Shown: positions 46,895-57,700, numbered from the stretch's first letter. The stretch is DNA of 64,000 nucleotides from Vibrio sp. B1FLJ16 (GCF_905175385.1 NZ_HG992750.1:1178001-1242000), one strand, 5' to 3'. The notes: generated by a model not told the origin, from the sequence alone. Numbers and translations are program-made.

Positions 46895-47239
46895 ATGGCA
46901 TCAGACTACTACGGAACCAGTGCCAGTTACGCACGCAAAGAAGCCGGTTATCGAGAGAAAGCGCTCAAACTCTATCCCTGGGTATGCGGAAGGTGTGCCC
47001 GTGAGTTTGTATACTCAAATCTGCGTGAATTAACGGTTCACCACAAAGATCATGACCACACCAATAATCCGGAAGATGGCAGTAACTGGGAGTTATTATG
47101 TCTTTATTGCCACGATAACGAACACAGTAAGTACCTGGAACATGAGCGCTACGGGAGTGAGATAAAACCCGGAGAAGATGAGCATCAAGGCGCAACCTAT
47201 AACCCATTTGCTGATTTAGCAAAAATGATGAAGAAGTGA
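46895..47239 (+). CDS. yajD: YajD-family HNH nuclease
   Basis: A 114-aa protein with the HNH layout: CGRCAREFVYSNLRELTVHH (first Cys pair and catalytic HH), DHDHTNNPEDGSNWELLC (Asn) and LYCHDNEH (second Cys pair and final His). It matches YajD in length and opening (SYARKEAGYREKALKLYPW). In vivo role of YajD is unknown; no mobile element is adjacent. RBS AAGG lies 10 nt before the ATG. Confidence 0.88.
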   Translation: MASDYYGTSASYARKEAGYREKALKLYPWVCGRCAREFVYSNLRELTVHHKDHDHTNNPEDGSNWELLCLYCHDNEHSKYLEHERYGSEIKPGEDEHQGATYNPFADLAKMMKK

Positions 47240-47313
47240 TTCGAAACGATCAGAGATTTTCTCCGCGCTTGATGAATCTGACCAGGGTCTGTTGACCCTA
47301 ATCTCAATGCACT

Positions 47314-47736
47314 TTAGCTAACCTGTGGGGTAATGATTACCCCTTTGTTACTTTGCGCGTCTATCACAATAATCTTCATTATCGGATTACCGCAGTATGG
47401 GATTAGCACCTGACGTTCAGCCTGGTCATTGACGTTCACTTGGCTGATTAATGTTCCTATTAACTGGTCATCAGAGGTAACTAGAATATCGCCGCTGACT
47501 GGCTTGCCCTGATACTGCAAAGTAAAGGTCGTTCTTTCTAAGGCAGTAAAGCTCCCGTCAATTAACTCAAAATCAAACCCACCACTTGAACAACGTTTAC
47601 TGCGAATTTCACACTCAAACAGTGTTGGATCTACAGCGGCATCTGCAAACTCCATTTTCTTGTCAAGATTGAGGATGTCGGGTAACCAGTACCCGAGCCC
47701 AAACAGAACAATAAAAGCAATAATCTTTTTAATCAT
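47314..47736 (-). CDS. Membrane-anchored hypothetical protein coupled to a chemoreceptor
   Basis: A 140-aa protein with an N-terminal membrane segment (KKIIAFIVLFGLGYWLPDIL) and an extracytoplasmic beta-rich domain containing three Cys (LFECEIRSKRC; VLIPYCGNP). Its ATG is one base after the stop of the chemoreceptor, so translation is almost certainly coupled. I do not recognise a family. A role as an accessory to the receptor or as an independent envelope protein cannot be decided. Confidence 0.7.
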   Translation of the reverse strand: MIKKIIAFIVLFGLGYWLPDILNLDKKMEFADAAVDPTLFECEIRSKRCSSGGFDFELIDGSFTALERTTFTLQYQGKPVSGDILVTSDDQLIGTLISQVNVNDQAERQVLIPYCGNPIMKIIVIDAQSNKGVIITPQVS

Positions 47737-47737
47737 G

Positions 47738-49198
47738 CTAAACCACGAAACGACTACTGACAGAATTCAGCTCTTTAATTGCCTCAGAAAGTTCACTAAC
47801 CGAATTCTTCTGACTCTCAGATTGCTGAGCGATAACACCAGAAGATGCATTAACGCCGGACATGGTATCGGTAATCTGATTTAACGCACCAGACTGCTCA
47901 TCAACAGAGGTTGAGACCAGGTACATCTGATCGTTTACCTGTGAAATATTGGTCGAGATTTGCTGTGTCATGTCCATGATCTCGCTGACTGAGCCAACGA
48001 CATTATCTGACTGCTCAATCACACTGGAAATATTTTTAGTCGACAACTTAATGTTCTGATCCAACGCTGAGAGCGACTTGTTAATCTCCTCTACACAGGT
48101 ATGAGTGCGTGTCGCCAGGTGGCGTACTTCATCAGCCACAACAGCAAAACCGCGCCCCGCTTCGCCAGCACGGGCAGCTTCTATAGAGGCATTAAGCGCT
48201 AGAAGGTTTGTTTGCTCTGAGATTCCCGTGATGGTTTGCAGTATCTGATGAATGTTTTCTGTATCTTTAGATACGTCTTCTACATTCTCCCTAGTGTTAC
48301 TCACCGTATTTTTCAGGGACTCAAGAACCATTTGGCAACTTGATGATTTTTCTAACGCATTATTGGTCAGGTCACTGGCATATTGCGTATTCTCACTACA
48401 AGTTTGTGCTGTCGTCGACATAATGCTGAATGAGCTACTGAGCTGCTCTATCGCTGTTGCAACCATCTCGGCATTCGCTGCATTTTGCGACACCTCTTGG
48501 TCAACAGCCGAAACATTAGTAACTAAGTTTTGGGCAACATGCTCTAATCCACTTATCGCTTGTTTTTGTACCGTTACCATATGGCGCAACTGAGTTATTA
48601 AGCTGTTGAATCGGATGTAAAACTCATCCCCAGTTTTTAGCTCAATGTTTAAATCCAGCTTATCTTCCTGAACCAACTGCTCAACCGACTTGGTGACGTA
48701 TTCCATTTTACGTGTACTGTTCGCTTGTGTAAGCGAGCCATAAATAGAGACGCTCGCCTGGAAAATCGCATACAAGCAGTGTTGAATAACCATCGAGAAA
48801 CTTGAACCCGGCGGATACGCATAAACTGGCAAACCAGACGTTTGCAAAAAGTAAAACGCGACATGATGAATAGCCGCAGCAATCAGAGTGTGCAGCACCA
48901 TTACCCAGTCGTTATACAAAGTCATCAGACCAAGTAAGATAAATACTTCAAAGTGCATCATCTCATCGCCGTATGCCTGATGAATATGTAAAGCCACAAA
49001 GCCATACATTAGATAAGGTATTACCGAACGAAAAGGCTGAGAATTAAGAACAGAAACAGCGGCGAGCAGTATCAAGGCAACAATGAAATCAGCCGTCGAA
49101 AATCCGTATTTTATAAAATACACAAATGTTAAAGCAGCTAAGGGACCTGCTATCAGGTAAGTTTTTTGTTTAAAAGTAAGCATGCGTCCAAAATTCAT
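47738..49198 (-). CDS. Methyl-accepting chemotaxis protein without HAMP, multi-pass membrane sensor
   Basis: A 486-aa chemoreceptor. The N-terminal 165 residues contain about five or six hydrophobic segments (for example [20 protein letters not shown] and [18 protein letters not shown]) rather than a periplasmic sensor flanked by two helices. The cytoplasmic part has a Tsr-like signalling tip ([20 protein letters not shown] then [19 protein letters not shown]). No clear HAMP domain is seen. The multi-pass region with several His may sense a membrane-linked cue. A sigma-28 promoter lies 78 bp upstream. Confidence 0.93.
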   Translation of the reverse strand: MNFGRMLTFKQKTYLIAGPLAALTFVYFIKYGFSTADFIVALILLAAVSVLNSQPFRSVIPYLMYGFVALHIHQAYGDEMMHFEVFILLGLMTLYNDWVMVLHTLIAAAIHHVAFYFLQTSGLPVYAYPPGSSFSMVIQHCLYAIFQASVSIYGSLTQANSTRKMEYVTKSVEQLVQEDKLDLNIELKTGDEFYIRFNSLITQLRHMVTVQKQAISGLEHVAQNLVTNVSAVDQEVSQNAANAEMVATAIEQLSSSFSIMSTTAQTCSENTQYASDLTNNALEKSSSCQMVLESLKNTVSNTRENVEDVSKDTENIHQILQTITGISEQTNLLALNASIEAARAGEAGRGFAVVADEVRHLATRTHTCVEEINKSLSALDQNIKLSTKNISSVIEQSDNVVGSVSEIMDMTQQISTNISQVNDQMYLVSTSVDEQSGALNQITDTMSGVNASSGVIAQQSESQKNSVSELSEAIKELNSVSSRFVV

Positions 49199-49275
49199 TT
49201 TTGCTACCTCTTCATAATCTATCTGTTAAGACTATGGTTTGTTTTTATAATGCATGAGCAGATTGCGATATCCAG

Positions 49276-49302
49276 ATATCGGCAAGACCACAATAAACTT
49301 AA
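49276..49302 (-). promoter_or_regulatory. Sigma-28 (FliA) promoter of the second chemoreceptor
   Basis: On the minus strand TTAAGTTT, an 11-nt spacer and GCCGATAT match TAAAGTTT-N11-GCCGATAA at 7/8 and 7/8 positions, 78 bp before the start codon. Confidence 0.8.
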
Positions 49303-49425
49303 GTGTTTATTTGGCAAAAACCGAGACAGATTCCCTATACATGAAATGCCCGGCAACTCTTGTCTAACTGGTGTGTACCAAATAGAATGAATCGCAATTC
49401 GACGATTAACTATAAAGACCAAACC

Positions 49426-49767
49426 ATGAGCGATAAGTGCGACACTAACGGCCAGGTTTCTTTTGAGACCAATCAACAGCAGCTGGAAACTGAAAAGATG
49501 TTAGCGGCACAAGCAAAAGCCTTGTCGCACCCTGCGCGTTTACGCATTCTACATATCCTTCATACGCTGGACACCATGGGTGGATGCCTGAACAGTGACT
49601 TGGTGTCTGAGCTTGGTCTTGCTCAATCCACCGTTTCGGAACACCTGCGTATTCTCAAACAAGCTGGATTCATCACTGCGGAGCCAAATCCGCCCAAGGT
49701 TTGTTACCGGATTCAACGTGAGACATTAGATAACTTCAACAAGGAGTTTTCTGATCTTTTCAAATAA
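49426..49767 (+). CDS. ArsR-family winged-helix regulator
   Basis: A 113-aa regulator with the ArsR core: AKALSHPARLRILHIL, the recognition helices LVSELGLAQSTVSEHLRIL and wing FITAEPNPPKVCYRI. The ELCVCDL-type metal site of ArsR/SmtB sensors is absent (the segment reads GCLNSDLVSEL), so metal sensing is unlikely. ATG at 49426 gives the usual family length; in-frame ATGs at 49360 and 49387 have no better RBS. It precedes the broken phzF gene by about 150 bp. Confidence 0.82.
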   Translation: MSDKCDTNGQVSFETNQQQLETEKMLAAQAKALSHPARLRILHILHTLDTMGGCLNSDLVSELGLAQSTVSEHLRILKQAGFITAEPNPPKVCYRIQRETLDNFNKEFSDLFK

Positions 49768-49919
49768 CTGTCCTTGTGGGTTGACTGGAAGTATCAACGC
49801 AATAATCACAACAAACGCCTTTCTTACACAAAACGCGTTTTTATTGGCTTTCATACTCTTTTCTTACGTAATTCATTTATGCTAGTCCGGCAGAGCTCAC
49901 AAAAGACAAGGAAAATGAG

Positions 49920-50711
49920 ATGGAATTAGATATTTACGTAGTTGACGCATTTACAGATATACAGTTTAAAGGCAACTCAGCCGCTGTCGTTCCCCTTACT
50001 GAGTGGCTTGCGCCAGAGCTCATGCAAAACATCGCCACAGAGAACAATCTGTCTGAGACTGCATTTATTAAGCAAGTCGGCCAGAATCAATACGAGATTC
50101 GCTGGTTCTCACCACTAACTGAAATCGACTTTTGTGGTCACGCGACACTGGCTTCATCCAAGGTTCTTTTCGAGTAACTCAATGTGAAAGGCAGTATCGA
50201 ATTCCATACTTTGAAAGTCGGTAAACTGACCGTGGTAAAGAATTCAGAAGGTAAGATAGAAATGACCTTCCCTGCCAGACCACCTAAGCCCGTTACAGAA
50301 GTCCCAAGAGCACTGATTGAAGGACTGAACTGTAAAGTCGATCGCGTACTAATAAGCCCGCAAGCTTACTTTGTTGTGTTAGACAGCCAACAAGCGGTGC
50401 TGGAAGTTGAATACCGTTCTGAACAGCTTAAACAACTTGCGCCTTACGATGTTGTCGTCACAGCACAAGGTTCTGAGTACGATTTTTTCTCGCGTTACTT
50501 CTGGCCTGCCAATGGTGGTGATGAAGATCCTGTTACAGGCTCTATTCATGCAGGGCTTGCGCCATTTTGGGCGGAAGAGCTTGGTAAAGACTCACTTATC
50601 GCATACCAGGCTTCAGCGCGCGGTGGCATTTTACACTGTGACGTAAACGAAGATAGCGTTAAAGTTTCCGGAGATGGTGTACTGTATATGAAAGGGAAAA
50701 TTTTCGTCTAA
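49920..50711 (+). pseudogene. PhzF-family isomerase with an in-frame stop
   Basis: PhzF-like epimerase/isomerase of about 263 codons. The N-terminal half has the family start (VDAFTDIQFKGNSAAVV), the catalytic Glu in ATENNLSETAFI and the EIDFCGHATLAS motif; the C-terminal half has the second repeat with NGGDEDPVTGSIHAGL. A TAA at 50175-50177 separates LASSKVLFE from LNVKGSIEF without changing frame. A single substitution (for example CAA or TAC to TAA) explains it. Reinitiation at GTG 50184 could make the second half, but the active site needs both. Substrate of this member unknown. Confidence 0.88.
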
Positions 50712-50741
50712 TACACAACCTCGCTACCCGATTCAAAGCTG

Positions 50742-50765
50742 AGCCCAGCGCAGTTGGGCTTTCCA
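50742..50765 (+). terminator. Short hairpin after phzF
   Basis: AGCCCA and TGGGCT flank a 7-nt loop, followed by TTCC. A weak terminator at best, 31 bp after the phzF stop. Confidence 0.4.
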
Positions 50766-50942
50766 ACCTTAGCGGTCATCTCCAAAACACCCCAAGATGC
50801 AACGACCGGCGAAAATGCCCGATCACGCTCTAAGTCTTTCTATCTAAAAAGAAGTGTTTAGCTATAACATGCTAAGCTGTATTGGAACTTTGCCGCAAGT
50901 GTGAGGTTACTTAGACAACCATCTTTAAGGACGCGCTGCATT

Positions 50943-51890
50943 ATGAAGCGAATCATATTTGGTACCTTAATCATTACCCTTTTGACTGCATGTTCAAAAG
51001 ACAATGCTCATCAGGCACTCGGCACACTTGAGCGTGACCGCGTCACGTTTACAGCAACATCCAATGAGATTATTCGTGCCCTGCCCGTCAAAGAAGGCAA
51101 CCAGGTTAAGGAAGGCGAGGTTCTCGTACAGCTCGATACCAAGAACCAGCAAGCGATACTAGCCCATGCGGTAGCGGAACAAGCAAAAGCTGACGCTTAT
51201 CTGTTAAAACTGACCAATGGTGAAAGACCAGAAGACATCGCAGCTGCATCAGCAAGAGTCGCTAGAGCCCAGGCACAGCTTACCGAAGCTCAGAAGAACT
51301 ACCAACGAAAAGCTGAATTAGTACGTAAAAAACTAATCAGCCAATCAGAGAAAGATTCCGCACTTGCGGCAAGAGACTCGGCTAGAGCCGAGTTAGATTC
51401 CGCCCAAGAAGAGTTCAGTAAACTTACAGCCGGATCTCGACCGGAAGATATCGAACAAGCCAAAGCCGAACTGATGGCGGCAAAGGCTGATGTTGCTTTA
51501 CAGGAGCAAAAGCTGGCAGAACTCACCATCACAGCGACCCGTGAAGGTACTTTAGATAACCTGCCTTATAACTTAGGCGAGCGCGTACCAGTTAACGGTG
51601 TGGTTGCCGTGATACAGGCGAGCCGCGTACCCTATGCGCGCGTTTACGTCCCGGCAAATTACCGTATTAACTTTGTTCCGGGAACCTCTGTCACTGTTAA
51701 CGTCGATGGTTTAGATGCTCCTTTGCAAGGCACTGTTCGCTGGGTCGCCAGCGAGCCGTCTTTTACTCCTTATTTTGCACTTACCGAAGAAGAGCGCTCT
51801 CGACTGATGTATCTGGCAGAAGTCGACTTACCTGATTCTGCAAAATCCCTGCCCTCCGGCGTTCCCGCTCAGGTTGATTTGGTGGAGTAG
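50943..51890 (+). CDS. Lipidated HlyD-family periplasmic adaptor
   Basis: A 315-aa membrane fusion protein. The first 17 residues form a lipoprotein signal with lipobox LTAC, so the adaptor would be anchored by lipid at Cys17 rather than by a helix. A lipoyl half (ALPVKEGNQVKEGEVLVQLD), a long coiled-coil hairpin (about residues 70-190, with two NGERPEDIAAA / AGSRPEDIEQA repeats), and a beta-barrel part follow. It is the first gene of a three-gene exporter. An in-frame ATG 14 codons upstream lacks a signal-peptide logic. Confidence 0.88.
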   Translation: MKRIIFGTLIITLLTACSKDNAHQALGTLERDRVTFTATSNEIIRALPVKEGNQVKEGEVLVQLDTKNQQAILAHAVAEQAKADAYLLKLTNGERPEDIAAASARVARAQAQLTEAQKNYQRKAELVRKKLISQSEKDSALAARDSARAELDSAQEEFSKLTAGSRPEDIEQAKAELMAAKADVALQEQKLAELTITATREGTLDNLPYNLGERVPVNGVVAVIQASRVPYARVYVPANYRINFVPGTSVTVNVDGLDAPLQGTVRWVASEPSFTPYFALTEEERSRLMYLAEVDLPDSAKSLPSGVPAQVDLVE

Positions 51891-51894
51891 CCCG

Positions 51895-52821
51895 ATGACA
51901 GAGTACGCGATTCAGGCGCAGAATGTGGTCAAAAAGTTTGGTAACTTTACCGCCATCAATGACATTACCTTAAACGTACCTAAAGGCTCTATCTATGGCT
52001 TTTTAGGCCCCAATGGTTGCGGTAAATCCACCACTATTCGCGTACTGACTGGCCTGCTAAGTCCCACTGAAGGCAGTGTGGATGTACTTGGATTAGAGAT
52101 CCCGAAACAATCCGAGTTGCTTCGGCTCAAGATAGGCTACATGACGCAAAAGTTCTCCTTATACGACGACCTCTCGGTACAGGAAAACCTCGAATTCATC
52201 GGGCAGATTTTCGGTTTGGGCAGCAAACTACTCCACTCGCGGATCGAAGAACAGTTAAAAACCTACGGTTTGGATCAGCTACGCAAACAACGTGTCAGTG
52301 GTATGAGCGGAGGTCAAAAACAGCGCCTGTCTCTGGCAGCCGCAACCATGCATAAACCTGAGCTTCTGTTTCTTGATGAACCAACGTCCGCCGTCGATCC
52401 GGAGAACCGCCGTGAATTCTGGGAGCAACTGTTTGACTTGTGCGATCAAGGCACAACGATATTGGTTACTACACATTACATGGATGAAGCAGAGCGCTGC
52501 CATCGCCTGGCCATTATGGAGTCGGGTGAAATCCGCGCCGATGGCGAACCTGAACAGCTGATGGAAAACATGGGCGTAAACATTGTCGAAGTCAAAGCCG
52601 ACAAGTTACGTGAGTTAAAGGAAAAGCTCATTCAGCGTGAGGAAGTTCGTTCCGCAGCTCAACTCGGTATTCGCTTGCGCATCCTCATCCACCAGCACAT
52701 TAAACATCCCATCGATTGGCTGAAACAGGAGTTTCCGGAATTGCAGAATGCCGAAATGAACTTCGCCCGCCCGAGTCTGGAAGATGTATTTGTCAGCGTG
52801 ACAGGAAAAGGCCGCCAATGA
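51895..52821 (+). CDS. ABC exporter ATPase
   Basis: A 308-aa ATPase of the multidrug/drug-export (YbhF/CcmA) type. Walker A GPNGCGKSTT (residues 38-47), Q-loop YMTQKFSLYDDL, signature SGMSGGQKQR, Walker B LLFLDEP and the H-loop VTTHYMDEAERC are intact. One nucleotide-binding domain only, so it works as a dimer. GGTGGAG lies before the ATG; it overlaps the permease start by 4 bases (ATGA). Confidence 0.93.
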   Translation: MTEYAIQAQNVVKKFGNFTAINDITLNVPKGSIYGFLGPNGCGKSTTIRVLTGLLSPTEGSVDVLGLEIPKQSELLRLKIGYMTQKFSLYDDLSVQENLEFIGQIFGLGSKLLHSRIEEQLKTYGLDQLRKQRVSGMSGGQKQRLSLAAATMHKPELLFLDEPTSAVDPENRREFWEQLFDLCDQGTTILVTTHYMDEAERCHRLAIMESGEIRADGEPEQLMENMGVNIVEVKADKLRELKEKLIQREEVRSAAQLGIRLRILIHQHIKHPIDWLKQEFPELQNAEMNFARPSLEDVFVSVTGKGRQ

Positions 52822-53918
52822 TGAAACCAATCGCCCGAATGAAAGCCGTAATGATGAAAGAGTTTCGTCAGCTTTCCCGTGACCGTATTACCTTCGGAAT
52901 GGTGGTGATGATTCCGCTGATTCAGTTATTACTGTTCGGGTTCGCTATCAACACTGACATTCGTAATATTCCGGTCGGTGTTGTTGATCAAAGTGGCAGC
53001 ACTGCAGGCCGCATCATCACTCAGTCTGTTAAAGTCACACAAGTTGTTGATATAAAGGAAACATACGCCACCGCACAGGAAGCCGAGCAAGCAATTCAGG
53101 ATGGGTTAGTCCGGGCTGTATTGATTTTACCCAAAGACCTTACCCAACGAATGATGCAAGGGCGTGAACTGGGTCAATGGATTGTAGACGGTTCCGATAC
53201 CATGATCAGCTCCGCCATATTATCGCTGCAAACCATGCCTCTGACCGACTTTGATTTCGAAATAAAGCCACAAGTAACCAAAACCTTTGAAGTCGCGCTG
53301 TACTACAACCCAAGCCGCCGTTCAGCCGTCAATATTGTACCCGGTTTACTCGGCGTGATTCTTACCATGACGATGATCCTGTTTACCAGTGCGGCCATTG
53401 TTCGCGAGAGGGAGCGTGGCAATTTGGAGCTTTTGATCACAACACCAATCCATTCTATTGAACTGATGATCGCCAAAATCGTCCCTTATATTTTCGTCGG
53501 ATTGATTCAAGTCTTTATCATTTTAGGATTAGGACACTGGATTTTTGGCGTACCAATTAACGGCGCTATCAGCCATATACTATTTGGTACGTTACTGTTT
53601 ATTGCTGCTAGTTTAACCTTAGGGTTGGTCATTTCCACCATTGCCAAAACACAGCTTCAGGCGATGCAGATGACGGTCTTTATCCTTCTTCCTTCGATTT
53701 TGCTATCAGGGTTTATGTTCCCTTACGAAGGTATGCCTGTCGCCGCACAATGGATATCAGAAGCACTGCCTGCTACCCATTTTATGCGGATGATTCGTGG
53801 CATTGTACTGCGTGGTGCAGACTTGTTCGACCTGTGGAGGGATACGCTATGGTTAATTGCATTTACAGTATTCGGGCTGCTGGTCGCTTCACTGAGATTT
53901 AAGAAATCCCTTGATTAG
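52818..53918 (+). CDS. ABC-2 type exporter permease (YhhJ/YbhS-like)
   Basis: A 366-aa permease with one N-terminal membrane helix (about residues 23-43), a large periplasmic domain (to about 170) and five membrane segments to the C-terminus, as in YhhJ/YbhS/YbhR. The FTSAAIVRERERGNLELLIT motif is the ABC-2 signature. Only one permease is encoded, so it probably forms a homodimer, unlike ybhFSR with two. ATG at 52818 overlaps the ATPase stop; a second ATG follows directly. Confidence 0.9.
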   Translation: MMKPIARMKAVMMKEFRQLSRDRITFGMVVMIPLIQLLLFGFAINTDIRNIPVGVVDQSGSTAGRIITQSVKVTQVVDIKETYATAQEAEQAIQDGLVRAVLILPKDLTQRMMQGRELGQWIVDGSDTMISSAILSLQTMPLTDFDFEIKPQVTKTFEVALYYNPSRRSAVNIVPGLLGVILTMTMILFTSAAIVRERERGNLELLITTPIHSIELMIAKIVPYIFVGLIQVFIILGLGHWIFGVPINGAISHILFGTLLFIAASLTLGLVISTIAKTQLQAMQMTVFILLPSILLSGFMFPYEGMPVAAQWISEALPATHFMRMIRGIVLRGADLFDLWRDTLWLIAFTVFGLLVASLRFKKSLD

Positions 53919-54022
53919 CAAGAACATTTCATTCTGTCAGAGACGCATGTTCGCAGGATGAGCCCTTTGGACTGCATTGAATTCATAGGGATAAATTTAA
54001 TCCGTTGGGCGACATCCGCCAG

Positions 54023-54394
54023 CTAATAATACTCCCCCATCGAACAGTCTTTTATGTCGTAAATATTGTAGTTGCTTACCGAGTTAATCTTAAAATCAAA
54101 CACCACTTCTTTACAGACCATTCCCTGCTTGTCGGTGTAAGTGATAAAACCTTCACTGTACGCTCGCTTCTCATCAGATGACCTCACATGGGCAACGAGT
54201 TCAAGATAGCCGCTGCGTGAATCTACCCGATTCATGACCTCAAATGCGTCCAGCCACTCTTCACGGTTGGCCATCTGGAGTAACATTGACTCCGCTTGAG
54301 TTTCCAGTTGAATAGGATATGCGTAGAAACGGTTGTAACCAAAATAGGCGCACATCAATAGTAAAACTAATCCAAATGAGGTTGTTCTCGTCAT
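54023..54394 (-). CDS. Membrane-anchored hypothetical protein
   Basis: A 123-aa protein with an N-terminal membrane segment (TTSFGLVLLLMCAYFGYNRF) and a small soluble domain (ESMLLQMANREEWLDAFEVM; EGFITYTDKQGMVCKEVVFD). RBS AGAGG lies 7 nt before the ATG. I recognise no family. It is convergent with the exporter operon, and its two Cys near the C-terminus (MVCKE, DCSMG) could form a disulphide outside the membrane. Confidence 0.6.
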   Translation of the reverse strand: MTRTTSFGLVLLLMCAYFGYNRFYAYPIQLETQAESMLLQMANREEWLDAFEVMNRVDSRSGYLELVAHVRSSDEKRAYSEGFITYTDKQGMVCKEVVFDFKINSVSNYNIYDIKDCSMGEYY

Positions 54395-54745
54395 ACAATT
54401 GCCTCTTGTAATTATTAAAATTCAGCGTTGTAACTTGAGTATAGAAGTTAGGCAAAGTTTAGGTTAAAGAACTAACCTGAATAACAGAGAATCGTCAGGA
54501 ACAGTCAACTCTCTGACAATCTAGTCAAAAATGTTTAGAGGTTGTTTAAACTTTGTACTTTTTTACTACTACGTGATCGCCTTAGCAGCTAACGGAACGA
54601 TATTTCAAAGCCAACGCCATGTACAAACTGCGGCGAAAATCAGCTCAAACACTCGACACCAAACTAACGAAATCGATGCAGATAACAAAAGAGCGAGAAT
54701 CAAAACCAGATCCCCGCCCTTGCTAAAATCAGACCAACCAAATAA
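54395..54745. other. Gap before the formate dehydrogenase stop
   Basis: 351 bp. A short open frame on the plus strand has a biased, unconvincing composition and no RBS. I see no terminator with a clear T-run for the large gene that ends at 54746. Confidence 0.4.
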
Positions 54746-57700
54746 TTAAATATTATGAGTGCGCTCGGCCGCCTTTTCTGTTTCAGTAGCAAGCTCAGAC
54801 ACTTCAACTTTCACCGCTGCCACCTTAAACTCAGGAATCTTCGCATGAGGATCCGTTGCTGTCGTTGTTAATCGGTTGACTGGCGATTCAACAAAGTGGA
54901 ACGGAATAAACACCACTCCTTTTTGCATGCGCTTAGTAACAAAAGCATCGATTTCAATACAGCCACGCCGTGTCGATATTTTAAGGCGTTGACCATTAGT
55001 GATTTTTAGTTCCTCTGCATCTTCCACGCTGATCATTGCCCTTGGCCCTGCAAGATTATCCAGTCCTTTGGTTTTACGCGTCATGGTACCGGTATGGAAC
55101 TGTTCCAAGACACGACCTGTCGTCAGTACCAACGGGTATTCTTCATCAGGCAATTCAGCCGCGTAGCGGAACGGAATGCCCACCATCTGCCCTTTTCCAC
55201 GAGTAAACTGGGTCTGGTGCATAATACGCGTGCCGTTCGGGTTATTTTTATTACTTGGCCACTGAACACCGTTCGGCGTAATCGTATCCCAGCGCAATCC
55301 GGCATACTGCGGGGTGACGCGTGCTATCTCATTGGTGATTTCCGATACACAGCGGTAATTCCAATCACTGCCCATTGCATTAGCGAGCTCCTGGATAATC
55401 CACCAGTCTTCTTTTGCCTCTCCCGGAGCAGAGACAACAGCATTCACGCGCTGGACCCGACGCTCAGTGTTGGTGAAGTGTCCGGATTTCTCAGCAAACG
55501 AGCAGGAAGGCAGCACTACATCAGCATACTGCGCAGTCTCGGTAAGGAAAATATCCTGTACCACTAAGAAGTCCAGATATTCCAAGCCGTTAATAACATG
55601 TGCCTGGTTTGGGTCACTCAATACTGGGTTCTCACCCATAATGTACATACCGCGAATTTCACGCTTGCACGCCGAATCAATCATTTCGGTTAGAGTTAAC
55701 CCGGGCTCAGCAGGTAAGTCTGACGCATTCCACTCTATGGAGAATTTCTGACGAACCATCGGGTTATAGACTTTTTGGTAGCCCGGATAACAGTTTGGCA
55801 GAGCACCCATGTCACATGATCCCTGAACATTCGACTGACCACGCAGAGGATTAATACCGCCGCCTTCGATACCAATATTGCCGCACAGCAACTGAAGATT
55901 CGCAATCGAACGCACGTTGTCATGACCGGTGGTATGTTGTGTGATCCCCATGGAGTAATAAACAGCGGTACGTTTTGCCGTCCCTATCATCCGGGCCATC
56001 GCGAAGATATCATCGGCTTTCACGCCGGTTACCAGTTCAACTTTGTCTAAATGGTAAGCTGGTGACATCACCTCTTGCAGCAAGGTATCGAATCCATCAA
56101 CACGCTCTTCAACGTATTCCTGATCGTACCATCCGTTTTTAATGATCTGCTGCATCACGCCGTTAAGCAGCATCACATCCGTACCCGGCCGGTGTGCAAG
56201 ATAGAGCTCAGCATGATCTACCATATCAACACGTTTAGGGTCTGCCACCACCAGACGCGCGCCGTGATGACGAATCGCCTGTTTGATGTGTGAAGCAATA
56301 ATAGGGTGCGCTGACGTGGTATCAGAACCAATGATAAAAATCACATCTGAGTGTTTGATACTCGGAATATCATTGGTCATCGCCCCGCTGCCTAACGACG
56401 CTTCTAACCCGGTAACGGTGGATGCATGGCATAATCGCGCACAGTGATCGACATTATTTGTACCGAGTTCACGACGAATAAACTTCTGGAACGCGTAGTT
56501 ATCTTCATTGGTGGTTTTTGCTGACGATAAGCCAGCCAGTGCATTGCCGCCAAAGCCTTGCTTAATAGACGAAAGCTTTGATGCCACCAGTTGAATCGCT
56601 TCATCCCAACTGGCGGGTTGTAACCACCCGTCTTTTCGGATCAGTGGTGTCGTCAGACGCTCGTCACTGCTTATGAAATCAAAGCCAAAGCGGCCTTTTA
56701 CGCACAGCATGCCCTGGTTAACTGGCGAATCAGCCCCCTTAACGTAGCGGACTTTGTTCTCTGCTTGGTCAACAAACATGGTTAACTTACAGCCAACGCC
56801 ACAGTAGGTACAGATGGTATCCACTGCTTTCAAATCCTCAGTCCGACCTTGAGAGCGATCCCGGCTATCAACCATCGCACCAGTTGGGCATGCCTGAACA
56901 CACGCGCCACATTGCACGCATTTCGAGTCTCCCATAAGAATGGAGCCGCCGCACTTATCCCCTTTTTCATCGAAACGGAATCGCGGCCGATCGTCCGGTC
57001 TTAACGCAGGGCGACCGTTTGTATCTGAAACAAAACTCAATACACCGTGAACCGCTTGTTCGCGACATGCCTGTATACACTGACCGCAACTGATACATCG
57101 GTTCGCATCAAACTCAATAAATTCCGAACTGCGGTCCACCTGGTATTTATGACGATGATCTTTGGCGCGTAAATCAAGCCAATGATGGTGTTCCAGAACA
57201 TCACTGACATTTACCTTAAGTGAGCCATCAAACTTTTGTTCCGCCCGATACTCAGTTGAGTAATCGCGCAGAGCACAATCGGTACTTGCCTGACAGCCAC
57301 ATTCCAGGCAACGCGCCGCTTCTTTCATCGCCTCTTCATTATCAAAGCCAAGTTCTACTTCAGCAAAACTCTGCTCGCGCTGTTCTGGCGTCAACTCTGG
57401 CATGATTGAGCGGGCAACTTTTTGAATGTTCTCAAAATGTAGCGGGTCAACCTGCGCCAGTTTCTGTTCTTTGCGCGAGTTAAAAGCAGGCTTAGGCATA
57501 TCAGCCATATCACCGTTAAGGAACAGATCGATCGCCTTTGCGGCTACTCGCCCGTCACCGACTGCTTCTACCGCTGTTGCCGGGCCGCGACGAAAGTCAC
57601 CAATACTGAAGATATTACCCGTACCAGTATGCATGGTTTGAGCATCAGATTCTGAGGTATTCCAGCGCGTGATTGGTATCTCTAAATCATCATTTTCTAA

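Noticed and set aside
46895..47239. HNH nuclease as part of a mobile element or homing system
   Set aside because: It matches the widespread stand-alone YajD family, and no intron, intein or phage genes are near.
47284..47299. Terminator after yajD
   Set aside because: AGGGTC-TGTT-GACCCT is only a 6-bp stem without a T-run.
54531..54749. 72-codon open frame on the plus strand
   Set aside because: Composition is not protein-like, there is no RBS, and it runs into the convergent formate dehydrogenase gene.
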